From assembly GCF_021398715.1 (NCBI RefSeq), contig NZ_CP090347.1, positions 1,488,001 through 1,552,000 on the forward strand: 64,000 bases of DNA, given 5' to 3'. The translations under genes and the position numbers were made by a program. The notes below the pieces were generated by a model that was given only the letters and a program-made list of their open reading frames with translations, was not told the origin of the DNA and ran no database searches. Shown here one piece after another: positions 16,613 through 25,000 of this stretch (position 1 is the first letter of the stretch; each line of letters starts with the position of its first letter). This DNA is from Microbacterium binotii (GTDB lineage: Bacteria > Actinomycetota > Actinomycetes > Actinomycetales > Microbacteriaceae).

Positions 16613-17344
16613 TCAGAGCACGATGCCCGCGTGGGCGAGCACCGCGCGCACGTGACGGGCGAGGTACTCCTGCCCCTCCGCCGTGGGATGCTCGCTGTCC
16701 CACTGCAGGAGTTCGGGGTTCTCCTGCAGCGGCTGACCCAGCCAGACGAACGTGCCGTCGGCTGCCTCCACGGCCGAGCGGAGGGCATCCGAGCTCCAGG
16801 CGATGGACTGCGGCGCCTCCCACGGCTGATTCCACAGCGTGCTCAGCCCGACGATCTGCGTCGAGGGGAGTGCCTCGCGCAGCTCCTCGACCGTCGCGCG
16901 TGTTGCCGAGTCGATGTCGTCGACGTCCTCATCCGCGTCGTTGTCGGACGACTGCAGGATGACCATCGCGGGTTTGAGGTCGATGGCCTCCTGTGCGAGC
17001 GCGGAGAAGTTGGTCCCGCAGTCGCCGTCGACCACGAACCCCGCGCCTCCGCACGAGAGGTTCACGATGTCGAGATGTGTCTGTTCGCCGAGCAGCACGG
17101 GCCAGGCTTCGTCGGGGTCGAGCCCGTATCCCGACATGATCGAGTCGCCGATCGTGACGATGAGGGCGTCGGAGGCGACCGTCGGCGTCCGTGACGGTGA
17201 ACTCGACGGCGCGGGAGACGCCGGATGCGGAGCGCTGTTCGGTCGATGCGGGGGCGCTGCGGCGCACCCGGCCATCGTCAGCGCCGCAGCGCCGAGGGCG
17301 GCCCAGGCGGTTGCGCGGAGCCGGCGGTGGCGGCGGACGATCAC
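16613..17344 (-). CDS. SGNH/GDSL-type hydrolase lipoprotein
   Basis: A 243-residue exported hydrolase. The N-terminus has a Arg-rich n-region, hydrophobic core and lipobox with C27, followed by a Pro/Ser linker. Block I reads VTIGDSIMSGYG with the nucleophile S67, and the C-terminal block has DSEHPTAEG carrying the catalytic Asp and His. The fold is that of esterases and lipases of the SGNH class; the substrate is unknown. The GTG start is preferred because a TACCGT box ends exactly six bases upstream and translation gives an ideal lipoprotein signal. Confidence 0.85.
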   Translation of the reverse strand: MIVRRHRRLRATAWAALGAAALTMAGCAAAPPHRPNSAPHPASPAPSSSPSRTPTVASDALIVTIGDSIMSGYGLDPDEAWPVLLGEQTHLDIVNLSCGGAGFVVDGDCGTNFSALAQEAIDLKPAMVILQSSDNDADEDVDDIDSATRATVEELREALPSTQIVGLSTLWNQPWEAPQSIAWSSDALRSAVEAADGTFVWLGQPLQENPELLQWDSEHPTAEGQEYLARHVRAVLAHAGIVL

Positions 17345-17385
17345 GGCTCCACGGTAGGCAGCGAGTTTATGAGTGCGGTACAGGT

Positions 17386-18546
17386 TCAGCCGCGGGCGGC
17401 CAGCGGCGCGCGTCGCTCGGGACCGGCGCGGAACTCGCGGATGAGGTGCTGCACCACCTGGCGCAGGTCGCCGCCCGAGGCGTCCGCGACGGCGAGCTGG
17501 CGCGCATAGCTGGCCCCTTGCGCGAGCGTGGTGCGCACGCCCTCCAGCTCCTCGGCGCACTTGAGCTCGATGGCGATCTCACCGAGACGCTCCAGCGTGG
17601 CCTCGAGATGCTCGACGACGCTCTCCTGCCGCCCGTCGCGATCGACGATGACCCGCGCGTCCAGTCCGTACCGCGCGGCGCGCCACTTGTTCTCGCGCAC
17701 GAACCACGGCTGCAGCGTGGGCAGTTCCTCGCCGGCGTCGAGGCGGCGGGAGAAGTCCTCGACCAGTGTCTGCGTGAGCGCAGCGACCGCTGCGAGCTCG
17801 GGCAGGGTCGACATCCCGTCGCACGCGCGCACCTCGATCGTGCCCCACCGCGGGGCGGGGCGGATGTCCCAGCGCACCTCTGTGGCATCCGCCATGACCT
17901 CGGTGCGCACCATGTCGTCGAGATACGACTCGTACTCGGCCCAGTCGTTGAGCCCCCACGGCAGCCCCGCCGTCGGCAACTGTTGGAAGACCAGGGCGCG
18001 GTTGGAGGCGTAGCCGGTGCGCTCACCCGCCCAGAACGGGCTGGATGCGGAGAGCGCCTGCAGGTGCGGCAGGTAGGTGGACAGTGCGTTGATGATGGGG
18101 AAGACCTTCGTGACGTCGTCGACCCCGACGTGCACGTGAATGCCCCAGATCATCATGTTGCGCCCCCACCACTGGGTACGTTCGATGAGGGAGTGGTAGC
18201 GGGTCTTGTCGGTGACCTCCTGGTCGTACCACTGGGCGAAGGGGTGGCTTCCCGCGCAGAGCAGCTCCACGCCGCGCGGATCCGTCGCGGTGCGCACGGC
18301 TGCGATCGCATCCGCGATGTCGTCGACGGCCGCCTCGACCGTGTCGCCGACGCCGCTGGTGACCTCGATCGTGTTCGTGAGAAGCTCACCGGTGACGGCG
18401 AAGCGCTCCGGGGCGACGGACTCCTCGAGCTCGTCGATGATCTCGGGTCCGCGGGGGACCAGATCACCCGTGCGTCCGTCGGCGAGCATCAGCTCCCACT
18501 CGAGGCCGACGGTCGAGCGGCGCGACGGGGCGAAGGGGACGGTCAC
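17386..18546 (-). CDS. Carboxylate-amine ligase, glutamate-cysteine ligase family 2 (YbdK-like)
   Basis: A 386-residue member of the GCS2 family. The opening strand STVGLEWELMLADG carries the acidic metal ligands of the family, and the middle HVHVG and RWDIRPAPRWGTIEVRACD segments are also characteristic. Family members join glutamate to an amine such as cysteine with ATP; the natural substrate here is uncertain. The GTG start follows a CAGACT box by six bases. It is divergent from the rpsP operon, separated by 181 bases that also hold the rpsP leader. Confidence 0.85.
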   Translation of the reverse strand: MTVPFAPSRRSTVGLEWELMLADGRTGDLVPRGPEIIDELEESVAPERFAVTGELLTNTIEVTSGVGDTVEAAVDDIADAIAAVRTATDPRGVELLCAGSHPFAQWYDQEVTDKTRYHSLIERTQWWGRNMMIWGIHVHVGVDDVTKVFPIINALSTYLPHLQALSASSPFWAGERTGYASNRALVFQQLPTAGLPWGLNDWAEYESYLDDMVRTEVMADATEVRWDIRPAPRWGTIEVRACDGMSTLPELAAVAALTQTLVEDFSRRLDAGEELPTLQPWFVRENKWRAARYGLDARVIVDRDGRQESVVEHLEATLERLGEIAIELKCAEELEGVRTTLAQGASYARQLAVADASGGDLRQVVQHLIREFRAGPERRAPLAARG

Positions 18547-18600
18547 CGGCTCAGTCTGACACGCGGCGCGCGTTGGTTCGCGAGCCGCGTCATCATCTGG

Positions 18601-18727
18601 CAAAATAGACAGCTGGACCCCGCCCGACCCTCTATCCGGCCGGGTCCGAACCACAGAGCTTCCGCCGGGTGTGCACCCCACGCTCCAGGCGACCAGTTCG
18701 ACCACCTTCCACACATTCAGGAGAATC
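18601..18727 (+). promoter_or_regulatory. rpsP promoter region and leader
   Basis: CAAAAT and the overlapping TAGACA (18601-18611) are the best -10 candidates, giving a leader of about 110 bases. The leader can form a hairpin from GGACCC (18615-18620) and GGGTCC (18642-18647). It ends in AGGAGAATC directly before the GTG of rpsP. A role in autoregulation is possible but unproven. Confidence 0.45.
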
Positions 18728-19150
18728 GTGGCTGTCAAGATCCGTCTCAAGCGTCTCGGAAAGATCCGTGCGCCCTACTACCGCATCGTCGTCGCCGACT
18801 CGCGCACCAAGCGCGACGGTCGCGTGATCGAGGAGATCGGTCAGTACCACCCGACCGAGGAGCCGTCGGTCATCAAGGTCGACTCCGAGCGGGCCCAGTA
18901 CTGGCTCGGCGTCGGCGCGCAGCCGACCGAGCAGGTCCTCGCCATCCTCAAGCTCACGGGCGACTGGGGTCGCTTCAAGGGCGACAAGGACGCCGTGAGC
19001 ACCGTCAAGTACGCAGAGGGCAAGGCTCCCTTCGAGGTCGACGCGGCCAAGAAGTCGGTCATCAAGCCCAAGGCCGAGAAGAAGGCCGAGGAGCCGGCAC
19101 CCGTCGAGGCCGAGGCCGCCGACGAGGCTGCTGAGAGCACCGAGGCGTAA
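18728..19150 (+). CDS. rpsP: Small ribosomal subunit protein bS16
   Basis: A 140-residue 30S protein. The core ([20 protein letters not shown], then [17 protein letters not shown]) is the canonical bS16 start. The core family length is about 80-90 residues; here a C-terminal extension rich in Lys, then Ala and Glu (ending DEAAESTEA) adds about 40 residues. The start is GTG with an AGGAGAATC ribosome-binding site, not the upstream in-frame ATG. It heads the rpsP-khpA-rimM-trmD operon. Confidence 0.97.
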   Translation: MAVKIRLKRLGKIRAPYYRIVVADSRTKRDGRVIEEIGQYHPTEEPSVIKVDSERAQYWLGVGAQPTEQVLAILKLTGDWGRFKGDKDAVSTVKYAEGKAPFEVDAAKKSVIKPKAEKKAEEPAPVEAEAADEAAESTEA

Positions 19151-19155
19151 TCATC

Positions 19156-19386
19156 GTGCTGGCTGCCGCGCTCGAACACGTCGTCAAGGGGATCGTCGAC
19201 AACCCCGACGCCGTGCGCATCGTCTCGTCCACGTCGCCGCGAGGTGATGTGCTCGAGGTGCACGTCCACCCCGATGACCGGGGTCGCGTGATCGGGCGCG
19301 GCGGTCGCACCGCCAAATCTCTGCGGACCGTGGTCACCGCCCTCGCCGACGGCAGCCGCGTGCGCGTCGACGTCGCCGACGACTGA
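19156..19386 (+). CDS. khpA: KH-domain RNA-binding protein KhpA
   Basis: A 76-residue protein made almost entirely of one KH domain. The RNA-binding GXXG loop reads IGRGGRT at about 49-55. KhpA proteins bind RNA and affect cell size and small-RNA biology in Gram-positives. It sits five bases after rpsP and its stop overlaps the rimM start as TGATG, the standard position between rpsP and rimM. Confidence 0.93.
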   Translation: MLAAALEHVVKGIVDNPDAVRIVSSTSPRGDVLEVHVHPDDRGRVIGRGGRTAKSLRTVVTALADGSRVRVDVADD

Positions 19387-20015
19387 TGGCCTCCGCATCC
19401 GCCGATGGAGCGCGCGCGTCCGCGCCGCGTCCCGGCAAGACCCAGCTTCGTGTCGGCCGCCTGGTCAAAGCCCACGGTCTCAAGGGCGCCCTGAAGCTCG
19501 AGCTCTACACGGACGATCCCGACGGCCGGTTCGTCCCCGGGGCGGAGTTCACCCTCCAGGTCCCCGACTCGTCGCCCTGGTTCGGCAAGACCGTGACCGT
19601 GCGCGAGTTCCGCTGGATGAACACGCACCCCGTCGCGTTCCTCGAAGGCGTCGACGACCGCGACGCGGCCGAATCCCTCGTGCGCGCCATTCTCTGGATC
19701 GACCAGGACGAGCAGAGCACCCCCGACGAAGAGGACGCCTGGTTCGACCACCAGCTCGTCGGCCTCGACGTCGTTCGCGATGGTGTGGTCATCGGGCGAG
19801 TCGCACGAGTCGACCACCTTCCCGCGCAGGATCTGCTCGCGGTCGCCGTGGGCGAGAACGAAGTGCTGGTCCCGTTCGTCAAAGCGATCGTCCCCGAGGT
19901 CGATCCTGCGGCAGGACGAGTGGTCGTGACGCCGCCCGCCGGCCTCTTCGAGGAGCTCCCCGCCGACGACGACCCCGCGGGCGACGACGAAACGGCCGCG
20001 ACCCGCGAGGACTGA
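19386..20015 (+). CDS. rimM: Ribosome maturation factor RimM
   Basis: A 209-residue 30S assembly factor that binds uS19 and helps mature the 16S head. The N-terminal RimM beta-barrel starts after a short Ala/Ser extension with [20 protein letters not shown], and the PRC-barrel follows with [13 protein letters not shown] and [20 protein letters not shown]. The acidic C-terminal tail ([13 protein letters not shown] region) is longer than in E. coli. The ATG overlaps the khpA stop, so translation is coupled. Confidence 0.95.
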   Translation: MASASADGARASAPRPGKTQLRVGRLVKAHGLKGALKLELYTDDPDGRFVPGAEFTLQVPDSSPWFGKTVTVREFRWMNTHPVAFLEGVDDRDAAESLVRAILWIDQDEQSTPDEEDAWFDHQLVGLDVVRDGVVIGRVARVDHLPAQDLLAVAVGENEVLVPFVKAIVPEVDPAAGRVVVTPPAGLFEELPADDDPAGDDETAATRED

Positions 20016-20016
20016 C

Positions 20017-20706
20017 GTGCGCATCGACGTCATCACGATCTTCCCCGAGTTCTTCGACGTTCTCGAGGTCTCCCTCCTCGGCAAGGCTCGCGGCAACGGG
20101 CTGCTGGACGTGCGCGTCCACAACCTGCGCGATTTCACGACCGATCGGCATCGCACGGTCGATGACACCCCCTACGGCGGGGGAGCGGGCATGGTCATGA
20201 AGCCCGAGCCCTGGGGCCTCGCGCTCGATGCGATCGCACGAGAGGCGACGTCCGCGCCGACGTTCATCTTCCCGTCGCCGGCGGGAGAGCGCTTCGTGCA
20301 GGAGACGGCCCGTGAATGGAGCAGTCGCGACCACCTCGTGTTCGGCTGCGGCCGGTACGAGGGGATCGATGAACGCGTCTTCACCTACGCCGCCACCCTC
20401 GGAGACGTGAGACTCGCCAGTCTCGGCGACTACGTGCTCAACGGCGGCGAGGTCGCGGCGATGGCGATGATCGAGGCCGTCGGACGTCTCGTGCCCGGCG
20501 TCGTCGGCAACCCGGAGAGCCTCGTCGAGGAGTCGCACGAGGACGGTCTGCTGGAGTACCCCTCGTACACGAAGCCCTCCGAGTGGCGCGGCCTCGTCGT
20601 TCCCGACGTGCTGCTGAGCGGACACCACGGCCGCGTGGCCGAGTGGCGTCGCGAGCAGCAGGTGGAACGCACGCGCGAGCGGCGTCCCGACCTGCTCGCC
20701 GACTGA
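20017..20706 (+). CDS. trmD: tRNA (guanine-37-N1)-methyltransferase
   Basis: A 229-residue SPOUT methyltransferase that makes m1G37 using S-adenosylmethionine, preventing frameshifting. The N-terminus [13 protein letters not shown] and the motif [17 protein letters not shown] are diagnostic, as is the knot region [20 protein letters not shown]. It is the last gene of the rpsP operon, starts with GTG one base after rimM and converges with map seven bases away. Confidence 0.97.
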   Translation: MRIDVITIFPEFFDVLEVSLLGKARGNGLLDVRVHNLRDFTTDRHRTVDDTPYGGGAGMVMKPEPWGLALDAIAREATSAPTFIFPSPAGERFVQETAREWSSRDHLVFGCGRYEGIDERVFTYAATLGDVRLASLGDYVLNGGEVAAMAMIEAVGRLVPGVVGNPESLVEESHEDGLLEYPSYTKPSEWRGLVVPDVLLSGHHGRVAEWRREQQVERTRERRPDLLAD

Positions 20707-20713
20707 GTCGGGA

Positions 20714-21496
20714 TCAGTCGACGCCGAGGAACCCGCGGTCGGTCAAGACGATGGGGCCGTCAGCCGTGACGGCCACGGTGTGCTCGGTGTGCGCCCCGCG
20801 TGAGCCGTCGGCGCTGCGAAGCGTCCAGCCATCCGGGTCGGTCACGAGGCGATCGGTCGTCTCCAGCAGCCACGGTTCGAGCGCGACCACGAGCCCTTCA
20901 CGGAGCGGATAGCCGCGGCCGGGCTTGCCGTCGTTCGGGACGTGCGGATCGCCGTGCATCACGCGGCCCACGCCGTGGCCGCCGAAATCGGTGTTGATGG
21001 AGTACCCCGCGCCGTGGGAGACGGCGGCGATCGCGGCGGAGACATCGCCGACGCGATTGCCGACCGTAGCCGCCTGGATCGCCGCATCCAAGGCGACGCG
21101 CGTGGTCTCGATCAGGCGCAGATCCTCGTCGCGCGGTGTTCCGACCACGAAGGAGACGGCGGAGTCCGCGACCCAGCCGTCGACGGAGGCCGCGAAGTCG
21201 AGCGAGACGAGGTCCCCATCGCGCAGCGTGTAGTCGAAGGGGAGCCCGTGCAGGACGGCGTCATTGATCGAGGTGCAGATCACCTTGCCGAACGGGCTGG
21301 CGCCGAAGGACGGGTGGTAGTCGATGTAGCAGGACTCGGCACCCGCCTTGCGGATCATGTCGTGCGCCTTGCGATCGAGCGTCAGCAGATTCGTGCCGAC
21401 CTTCGTCTCTTCCCGCAGCGTCGCCAGCACCTCGGCGACGAAGCGCCCGGCCGGTCGCATCTGCTCGATCTCAGCCGGCGTGCGCAGTTCGATCAT
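20714..21496 (-). CDS. map: Methionine aminopeptidase, type I
   Basis: A 260-residue dinuclear metalloprotease that removes N-terminal methionine from new proteins. The metal-binding residues are visible in DLVSLDFAASVDGWVADSAV (two Asp), GHGVGRVMHGDP (His) and VALEPW and HTEHTVAV (Glu). The start has an AAGGAGCACC ribosome-binding site immediately before the ATG. It is monocistronic and divergent from a small membrane-protein gene. Confidence 0.96.
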   Translation of the reverse strand: MIELRTPAEIEQMRPAGRFVAEVLATLREETKVGTNLLTLDRKAHDMIRKAGAESCYIDYHPSFGASPFGKVICTSINDAVLHGLPFDYTLRDGDLVSLDFAASVDGWVADSAVSFVVGTPRDEDLRLIETTRVALDAAIQAATVGNRVGDVSAAIAAVSHGAGYSINTDFGGHGVGRVMHGDPHVPNDGKPGRGYPLREGLVVALEPWLLETTDRLVTDPDGWTLRSADGSRGAHTEHTVAVTADGPIVLTDRGFLGVD

Positions 21497-21637
21497 GGTG
21501 CTCCTTCGTTCTCCCCACTATTCTCTCCCGGCCGCAGTTCGTATGTCGTGAACGCAGCCGTTCCGCTCCGCTGGGTGTCCGCCCCGAGTGTCGGTCGCGG
21601 GCGGTTCCCGCGCCGGGTGGCCGCGTACGATGCAGAC

Positions 21638-22135
21638 ATGTGGCTTCGTCGTGCCGGCTTCCACTGGCTTCTGCCGTCCGCCTTCCTGCTGCCGCTCTGG
21701 CTCTTCGTCGGTTGGACGGTGACGGACGCGGGCGGTTGGGCCCTGATGTGGGTGTTGTTCATCGCCATTCCCTCGGTCTTCTTCGGTCAGCTCCTGCTGA
21801 CCTTGTTGACTCGTCTGCGACCGACGGTCCGCGCTGAGCGCGCCCTCTCCTGGTGGGATGTGGCCGGCTATGGCCTCTGGCATGCGTTGACGATCACGCT
21901 CGGCCTCTTCGTGCAGCAGTGGTGGGCGCCGGTCATGGTGCTCACGGTCCTGGTGGGGGCGGCGAACATCTGGCTGCAGCTGTGGCAGCTGTGGCGACAG
22001 GCGCGCCCCCGTGCAGCAGTCCTGCACACGAGCGACGGCACCCCCTACATCCCGCCGGCGGAGCCGAGTCGGTCCACGACCGCGCCGGCGCACGAGGTCA
22101 TCGTCGTCGAGGAGACGCTGCGCCGCGACGCCTGA
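21638..22135 (+). CDS. Membrane protein of unknown function
   Basis: A 165-residue protein with about four hydrophobic helices: near residues 9-27, 31-53, 75-90 and 92-110, with frequent Trp. A hydrophilic Pro/Ser/Thr tail follows. I recognise no family. The ATG is preferred because a TACGAT box ends exactly six bases upstream, the leaderless arrangement seen elsewhere here. It lies directly before the rplS promoter on the same strand. Confidence 0.65.
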   Translation: MWLRRAGFHWLLPSAFLLPLWLFVGWTVTDAGGWALMWVLFIAIPSVFFGQLLLTLLTRLRPTVRAERALSWWDVAGYGLWHALTITLGLFVQQWWAPVMVLTVLVGAANIWLQLWQLWRQARPRAAVLHTSDGTPYIPPAEPSRSTTAPAHEVIVVEETLRRDA

Positions 22136-22137
22136 AG

Positions 22138-22166
22138 TTGGCGCCAGGGGCGCCGCATGGCAGAAT
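22138..22166 (+). promoter_or_regulatory. rplS promoter
   Basis: TTGGCG (22138-22143), a 17-base spacer and CAGAAT (22161-22166) form a good housekeeping promoter, with transcription expected near 22173. Confidence 0.65.
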
Positions 22167-22172
22167 GGTTGT

Positions 22173-22299
22173 TTGTGCCCTGACCGGTCTCTGCCTCAGG
22201 GGAGACAGCCGCGCATCCCGCGCGGTGCGGGCACCGCTCCCACTTTCATAAGAACACGTTTCGCAGCCGACCTGTGGCGGTTGCAGGAAGAGATCCCTC
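22173..22299 (+). promoter_or_regulatory. Structured 5' leader of rplS
   Basis: The predicted leader of about 127 bases holds two pairs of mutually exclusive hairpins. Pair one is CCCTGA/TCAGGG (22178-22183, 22196-22201) against GTCTC/GAGAC (22187-22191, 22202-22206). Pair two is CCGCGC/GCGCGG (22209-22214, 22220-22225) against GCGGTG/CACCGC (22222-22227, 22232-22237). It ends in AGGAAGAGATC before the ATG. This looks like a ribosomal-protein leader controlling bL19, but I cannot assign it to a known family. Confidence 0.5.
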
Positions 22300-22647
22300 A
22301 TGCAGATCCTCGACGCCGTCGACGCGGCTTCGCTCCGCTCCGACATCCCCGACTTCGGTCCCGGCGACACCGTCAAGGTGCACGTCAACATCACCGAGGG
22401 CAACCGCTCGCGTATCCAGGTCTTCCAGGGCGTCGTCATCGGCCGCCAGGGCGACGGTGTGCGCGAGACCTTCAACGTCCGCAAGATCAGCTTCCAGGTC
22501 GGCGTCGAGCGCATCTTCCCGGTGCACTCGCCGATCATCGACAAGATCGAGGTCGTGACGCGCGGTGACGTGCGTCGCGCGAAGCTGTACTACCTCCGCA
22601 ACCTCCGCGGCAAGAAGGCGAAGATCAAGGAGAAGCGCGACCGCTGA
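22300..22647 (+). CDS. rplS: Large ribosomal subunit protein bL19
   Basis: A 115-residue 50S protein at the 30S interface. The sequence is canonical bL19: [37 protein letters not shown] and the C-terminal [18 protein letters not shown]. The ATG has an AGGAAG ribosome-binding site. It is preceded by a long structured leader and followed by a strong hairpin terminator, so it is probably a single-gene transcript. Confidence 0.98.
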   Translation: MQILDAVDAASLRSDIPDFGPGDTVKVHVNITEGNRSRIQVFQGVVIGRQGDGVRETFNVRKISFQVGVERIFPVHSPIIDKIEVVTRGDVRRAKLYYLRNLRGKKAKIKEKRDR

Positions 22648-22659
22648 TCGCGTTCTTTC

Positions 22660-22694
22660 ACGAAGCCCCGACTGCTCCGGCGTCGGGGCTTCGT
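22660..22694 (+). terminator. rplS terminator
   Basis: A perfect 13-bp stem, ACGAAGCCCCGAC (22660-22672) with GTCGGGGCTTCGT (22682-22694), nine-base loop, starting 13 bases after the rplS stop. The stem is GC-rich with a short T-containing tail. Confidence 0.85.
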
Positions 22695-22765
22695 CGTGTC
22701 CGAGGCCGCGTCCGGATGTGCGACGCTAGAGTGCGGCTCGTGCCGCCTGTACCTCGAGGAACCGC

Positions 22766-23524
22766 ATGAGCACCGACAACCCCTCCGTCGACGACGCATC
22801 CCTGCCGCGCCGATCGCGGCCCCGCCGGCGCCGCGGCGCACTGATCTTCCTCCGCGACGTGCTGGTCATCATCCTGATCGCGCTGCTCGTGTCCTTCCTG
22901 GTCAAGACCTTCCTGGTGCGCTCGTTCTACATCCCGTCGGCGTCGATGGAGAACACGCTGATCGAGCAGGATCGGATCCTCGTCGACGAGCTCACGCCGC
23001 GTTTCGGGGGCTACGAGCGCGGTGACGTCGTCGTCTTCCGCGACCCGGGCGGCTGGCTCGGCTCGTCGGTCTCCGCGCCGAGCCAGGGGCCGATCGTGGA
23101 CGGGATCGAATGGGTCCTCTCGCTCGTCGGCCTTGCTGCGCCCGACAGCGACGACCATCTCATCAAGCGCATCATCGGGCTGCCCGGCGATCATGTCGTC
23201 TGCTGCAACGACCTGGGCCAGATCACCGTCAACGGTGCTCCGATCGACGAGTCCTCCTACCTCCTCCTGCCCGATGCCGGTGCCCCCGCATCCTCGCTCG
23301 ATTTCGATGTGACGGTGCCCGAGGGCTCGCTCTGGGTGCTGGGCGACAACCGCTACCGGTCGAAGGACTCGCGGTACAACCAGGATCAGCCCGGCCGGGG
23401 CTTCGTACCCATCGACAACGTCGTGGGGCGCGCGTTCCTGATCACCTGGCCGTTCGACCGGTTCGGCGGCATCGACTTCCACCATGAGGTTTTCGCCGAC
23501 GTTCCGAAGCCGGAGGGCCAGTGA
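22766..23524 (+). CDS. lepB: Signal peptidase I
   Basis: A 252-residue membrane-anchored serine protease that removes signal peptides from exported proteins. There is a basic cytoplasmic N-terminus, one transmembrane helix (about 29-50), then box B IPSASMENTL with nucleophile S60, and box D/E HLIKRIIGLPGD with the general base K134, followed by GDNRYRSKDSR. It starts about 70 bases after the rplS terminator; TAGAGT about 40 bases upstream could be the -10. Its stop overlaps rnhB by four bases. Confidence 0.96.
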   Translation: MSTDNPSVDDASLPRRSRPRRRRGALIFLRDVLVIILIALLVSFLVKTFLVRSFYIPSASMENTLIEQDRILVDELTPRFGGYERGDVVVFRDPGGWLGSSVSAPSQGPIVDGIEWVLSLVGLAAPDSDDHLIKRIIGLPGDHVVCCNDLGQITVNGAPIDESSYLLLPDAGAPASSLDFDVTVPEGSLWVLGDNRYRSKDSRYNQDQPGRGFVPIDNVVGRAFLITWPFDRFGGIDFHHEVFADVPKPEGQ

Positions 23525-24180
23525 GTCCGGTCCAACCGACGCTGCGACTGGAACGGCGGCTGTGGGCCGAGCAGCGCGTCGTCGTCGCCTGCGACGAGGT
23601 GGGACGAGGCGCTCTCGCCGGTCCCGTGGTGATCGGTGCGACGGTCATGGCGCCGCGCACCCGCCGCGTACGGATCCCCGAGGGCCTGCGCGACTCCAAG
23701 CTCATCCCCGAGGCGCGCAGAGCGGATGTGGCCCGCGCCGCCGAAGCATGGGTCGACGCGAGCGCTCTGGGATGGGCGTCGGCTGCGGAGATCGACGCGG
23801 TGGGCATCACGCGAGCGCTCGGCCTCGCCGCACACCGCGCTCTCGACGGCCTTCGCTCGCAGGGCGTGGACATGACGGGCGCGGTCGTGCTGCTCGACGG
23901 CAATCACGACTACATCTCCCCGGCGGGCGCGACGCCGTACGAGGTGCGCACCGTCATCAAGGGCGATCGCGACTGCGCGAGCGCCGCGGCCGCATCCGTC
24001 GTGGCGAAAGTCGCGCGCGACGCGCACATGGTCGCGTTGCACCCGGCAGCGCCCGCGTACCTCTGGGAGCGCAACAAGGGCTACGCGAGTCCCGAGCACC
24101 GTGCCGCCATCGCCGCACACGGACTTCACGCGCATCATCGTGCCTCGTGGCAGATCGCCGCGGCGCCCACACTCTTCTGA
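23521..24180 (+). CDS. rnhB: Ribonuclease HII
   Basis: A 219-residue enzyme that removes ribonucleotides embedded in DNA. The catalytic motif ACDEVGRGALAGP near residues 22-34 gives the D-E-G-R-G signature; further acidic residues are in LLDGNHD and KGDRDCASAAAASVVAKV. The GTG start overlaps the lepB stop as GTGA, so the two are coupled. Confidence 0.96.
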   Translation: MSPVQPTLRLERRLWAEQRVVVACDEVGRGALAGPVVIGATVMAPRTRRVRIPEGLRDSKLIPEARRADVARAAEAWVDASALGWASAAEIDAVGITRALGLAAHRALDGLRSQGVDMTGAVVLLDGNHDYISPAGATPYEVRTVIKGDRDCASAAAASVVAKVARDAHMVALHPAAPAYLWERNKGYASPEHRAAIAAHGLHAHHRASWQIAAAPTLF

Positions 24181-24206
24181 GACCGCGCCGACCCGGACCG
24201 CAGCCG

Positions 24207-24212
24207 TAGAAT
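24207..24212 (+). promoter_or_regulatory. -10 box for the DUF2469 gene
   Basis: TAGAAT ends nine bases before the ATG at 24222. There is no ribosome-binding site, so the leader would be very short or absent. Confidence 0.45.
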
Positions 24213-24221
24213 GGACGCACC

Positions 24222-24545
24222 ATGGATGACGATGTCTTCGAAGACTACGACCGCGAACTCGAGCTCGCTCTCTACCGGGAGTACCGCGACGTCGTCTCGC
24301 AGTTCCAGTACGTGATCGAGACCGAACGCCGCTTCTACCTCGCCAACGACGTCAATGTCGTGCGTCGCGACACCGAGCACGATTTCTACTTCGAGATCTC
24401 GATGACCGACGTGTGGGTGTGGGACATCTACCGCGCCGACCGCTTCGTGAAGGCCGTTCGCGTGCTGACGTTCAAGGACGTGAACGTCGAGGAGCTCTCG
24501 CGTCGCGACTTCCAGCTTCCCGAGGAGCTCTCGCTCGACAACTGA
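24222..24545 (+). CDS. DUF2469 family protein
   Basis: A 107-residue acidic soluble protein strongly matching the actinobacterial DUF2469 family (EDYDRELELALYREYRDVV, then WVWDIYRADRFVKAVRVLTF). No known catalytic motif is visible. It is conserved between rnhB and yraN in this phylum, so the position supports the call. Function is unknown. Confidence 0.9.
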   Translation: MDDDVFEDYDRELELALYREYRDVVSQFQYVIETERRFYLANDVNVVRRDTEHDFYFEISMTDVWVWDIYRADRFVKAVRVLTFKDVNVEELSRRDFQLPEELSLDN

Positions 24546-24637
24546 GCGGCTCTCCTCACCCCGCGGGATGCGGCGGGTTCTCCCCGATGCGAGACTCGGC
24601 ATGAACGCTGGTCGCGCCCGGTCGACACGCTGGGGCG

Positions 24638-25000
24638 ATGGCAGCGAAAGACGACCTGGGGCGAGACGGTGAGGACCGTGCCGCATCCTTCCTGACCGAC
24701 CGCGGATACCGGATCCTCGACCGGAACTGGCGGTGTCCTCTGGGCGAAGTCGACATCGTCGCGCTGGAAGCGGGCGAGATCGTCGTCGTCGAGGTGAAGA
24801 CGCGCACGAGTGAGCGCTTCGGGCACCCGCTCGAGGCCATCGACGCACGAAAGCGGGCCAGACTGTGGCGCCTCGCCGTGGCCTGGTGCATCGCGCATCC
24901 CGACGAGGCTCGAGGTCGTGCCGTGCGCATCGACGCCGTGTCGGTGCTGGGGATGGATGCCGGCACCGGACACGTCGAGCATCTGCGAGACGTGCGATGA
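24638..25000 (+). CDS. yraN: UPF0102 family protein YraN
   Basis: A 120-residue protein of the YraN family with a restriction-endonuclease-like core. The motifs GRDGEDRAASFL, NWRCPLGEVDIVALE and VVVEVKTRTS carry the conserved E, D and E-x-K residues expected of a nuclease fold. The biochemical role is not settled. The gene overlaps comM by four bases (ATGA), and the yraN-comM-dprA order is widespread, linking it to DNA processing. Confidence 0.92.
   Translation: MAAKDDLGRDGEDRAASFLTDRGYRILDRNWRCPLGEVDIVALEAGEIVVVEVKTRTSERFGHPLEAIDARKRARLWRLAVAWCIAHPDEARGRAVRIDAVSVLGMDAGTGHVEHLRDVR

Noticed and set aside
22178..22206. H-type pseudoknot in the rplS leader
   Set aside because: GTCTC and GAGAC interlock with CCCTGA/TCAGGG, but the 3' strands are adjacent with no linker to span a 6-bp stem. 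An alternative-fold switch is more plausible, so I did not call a pseudoknot.
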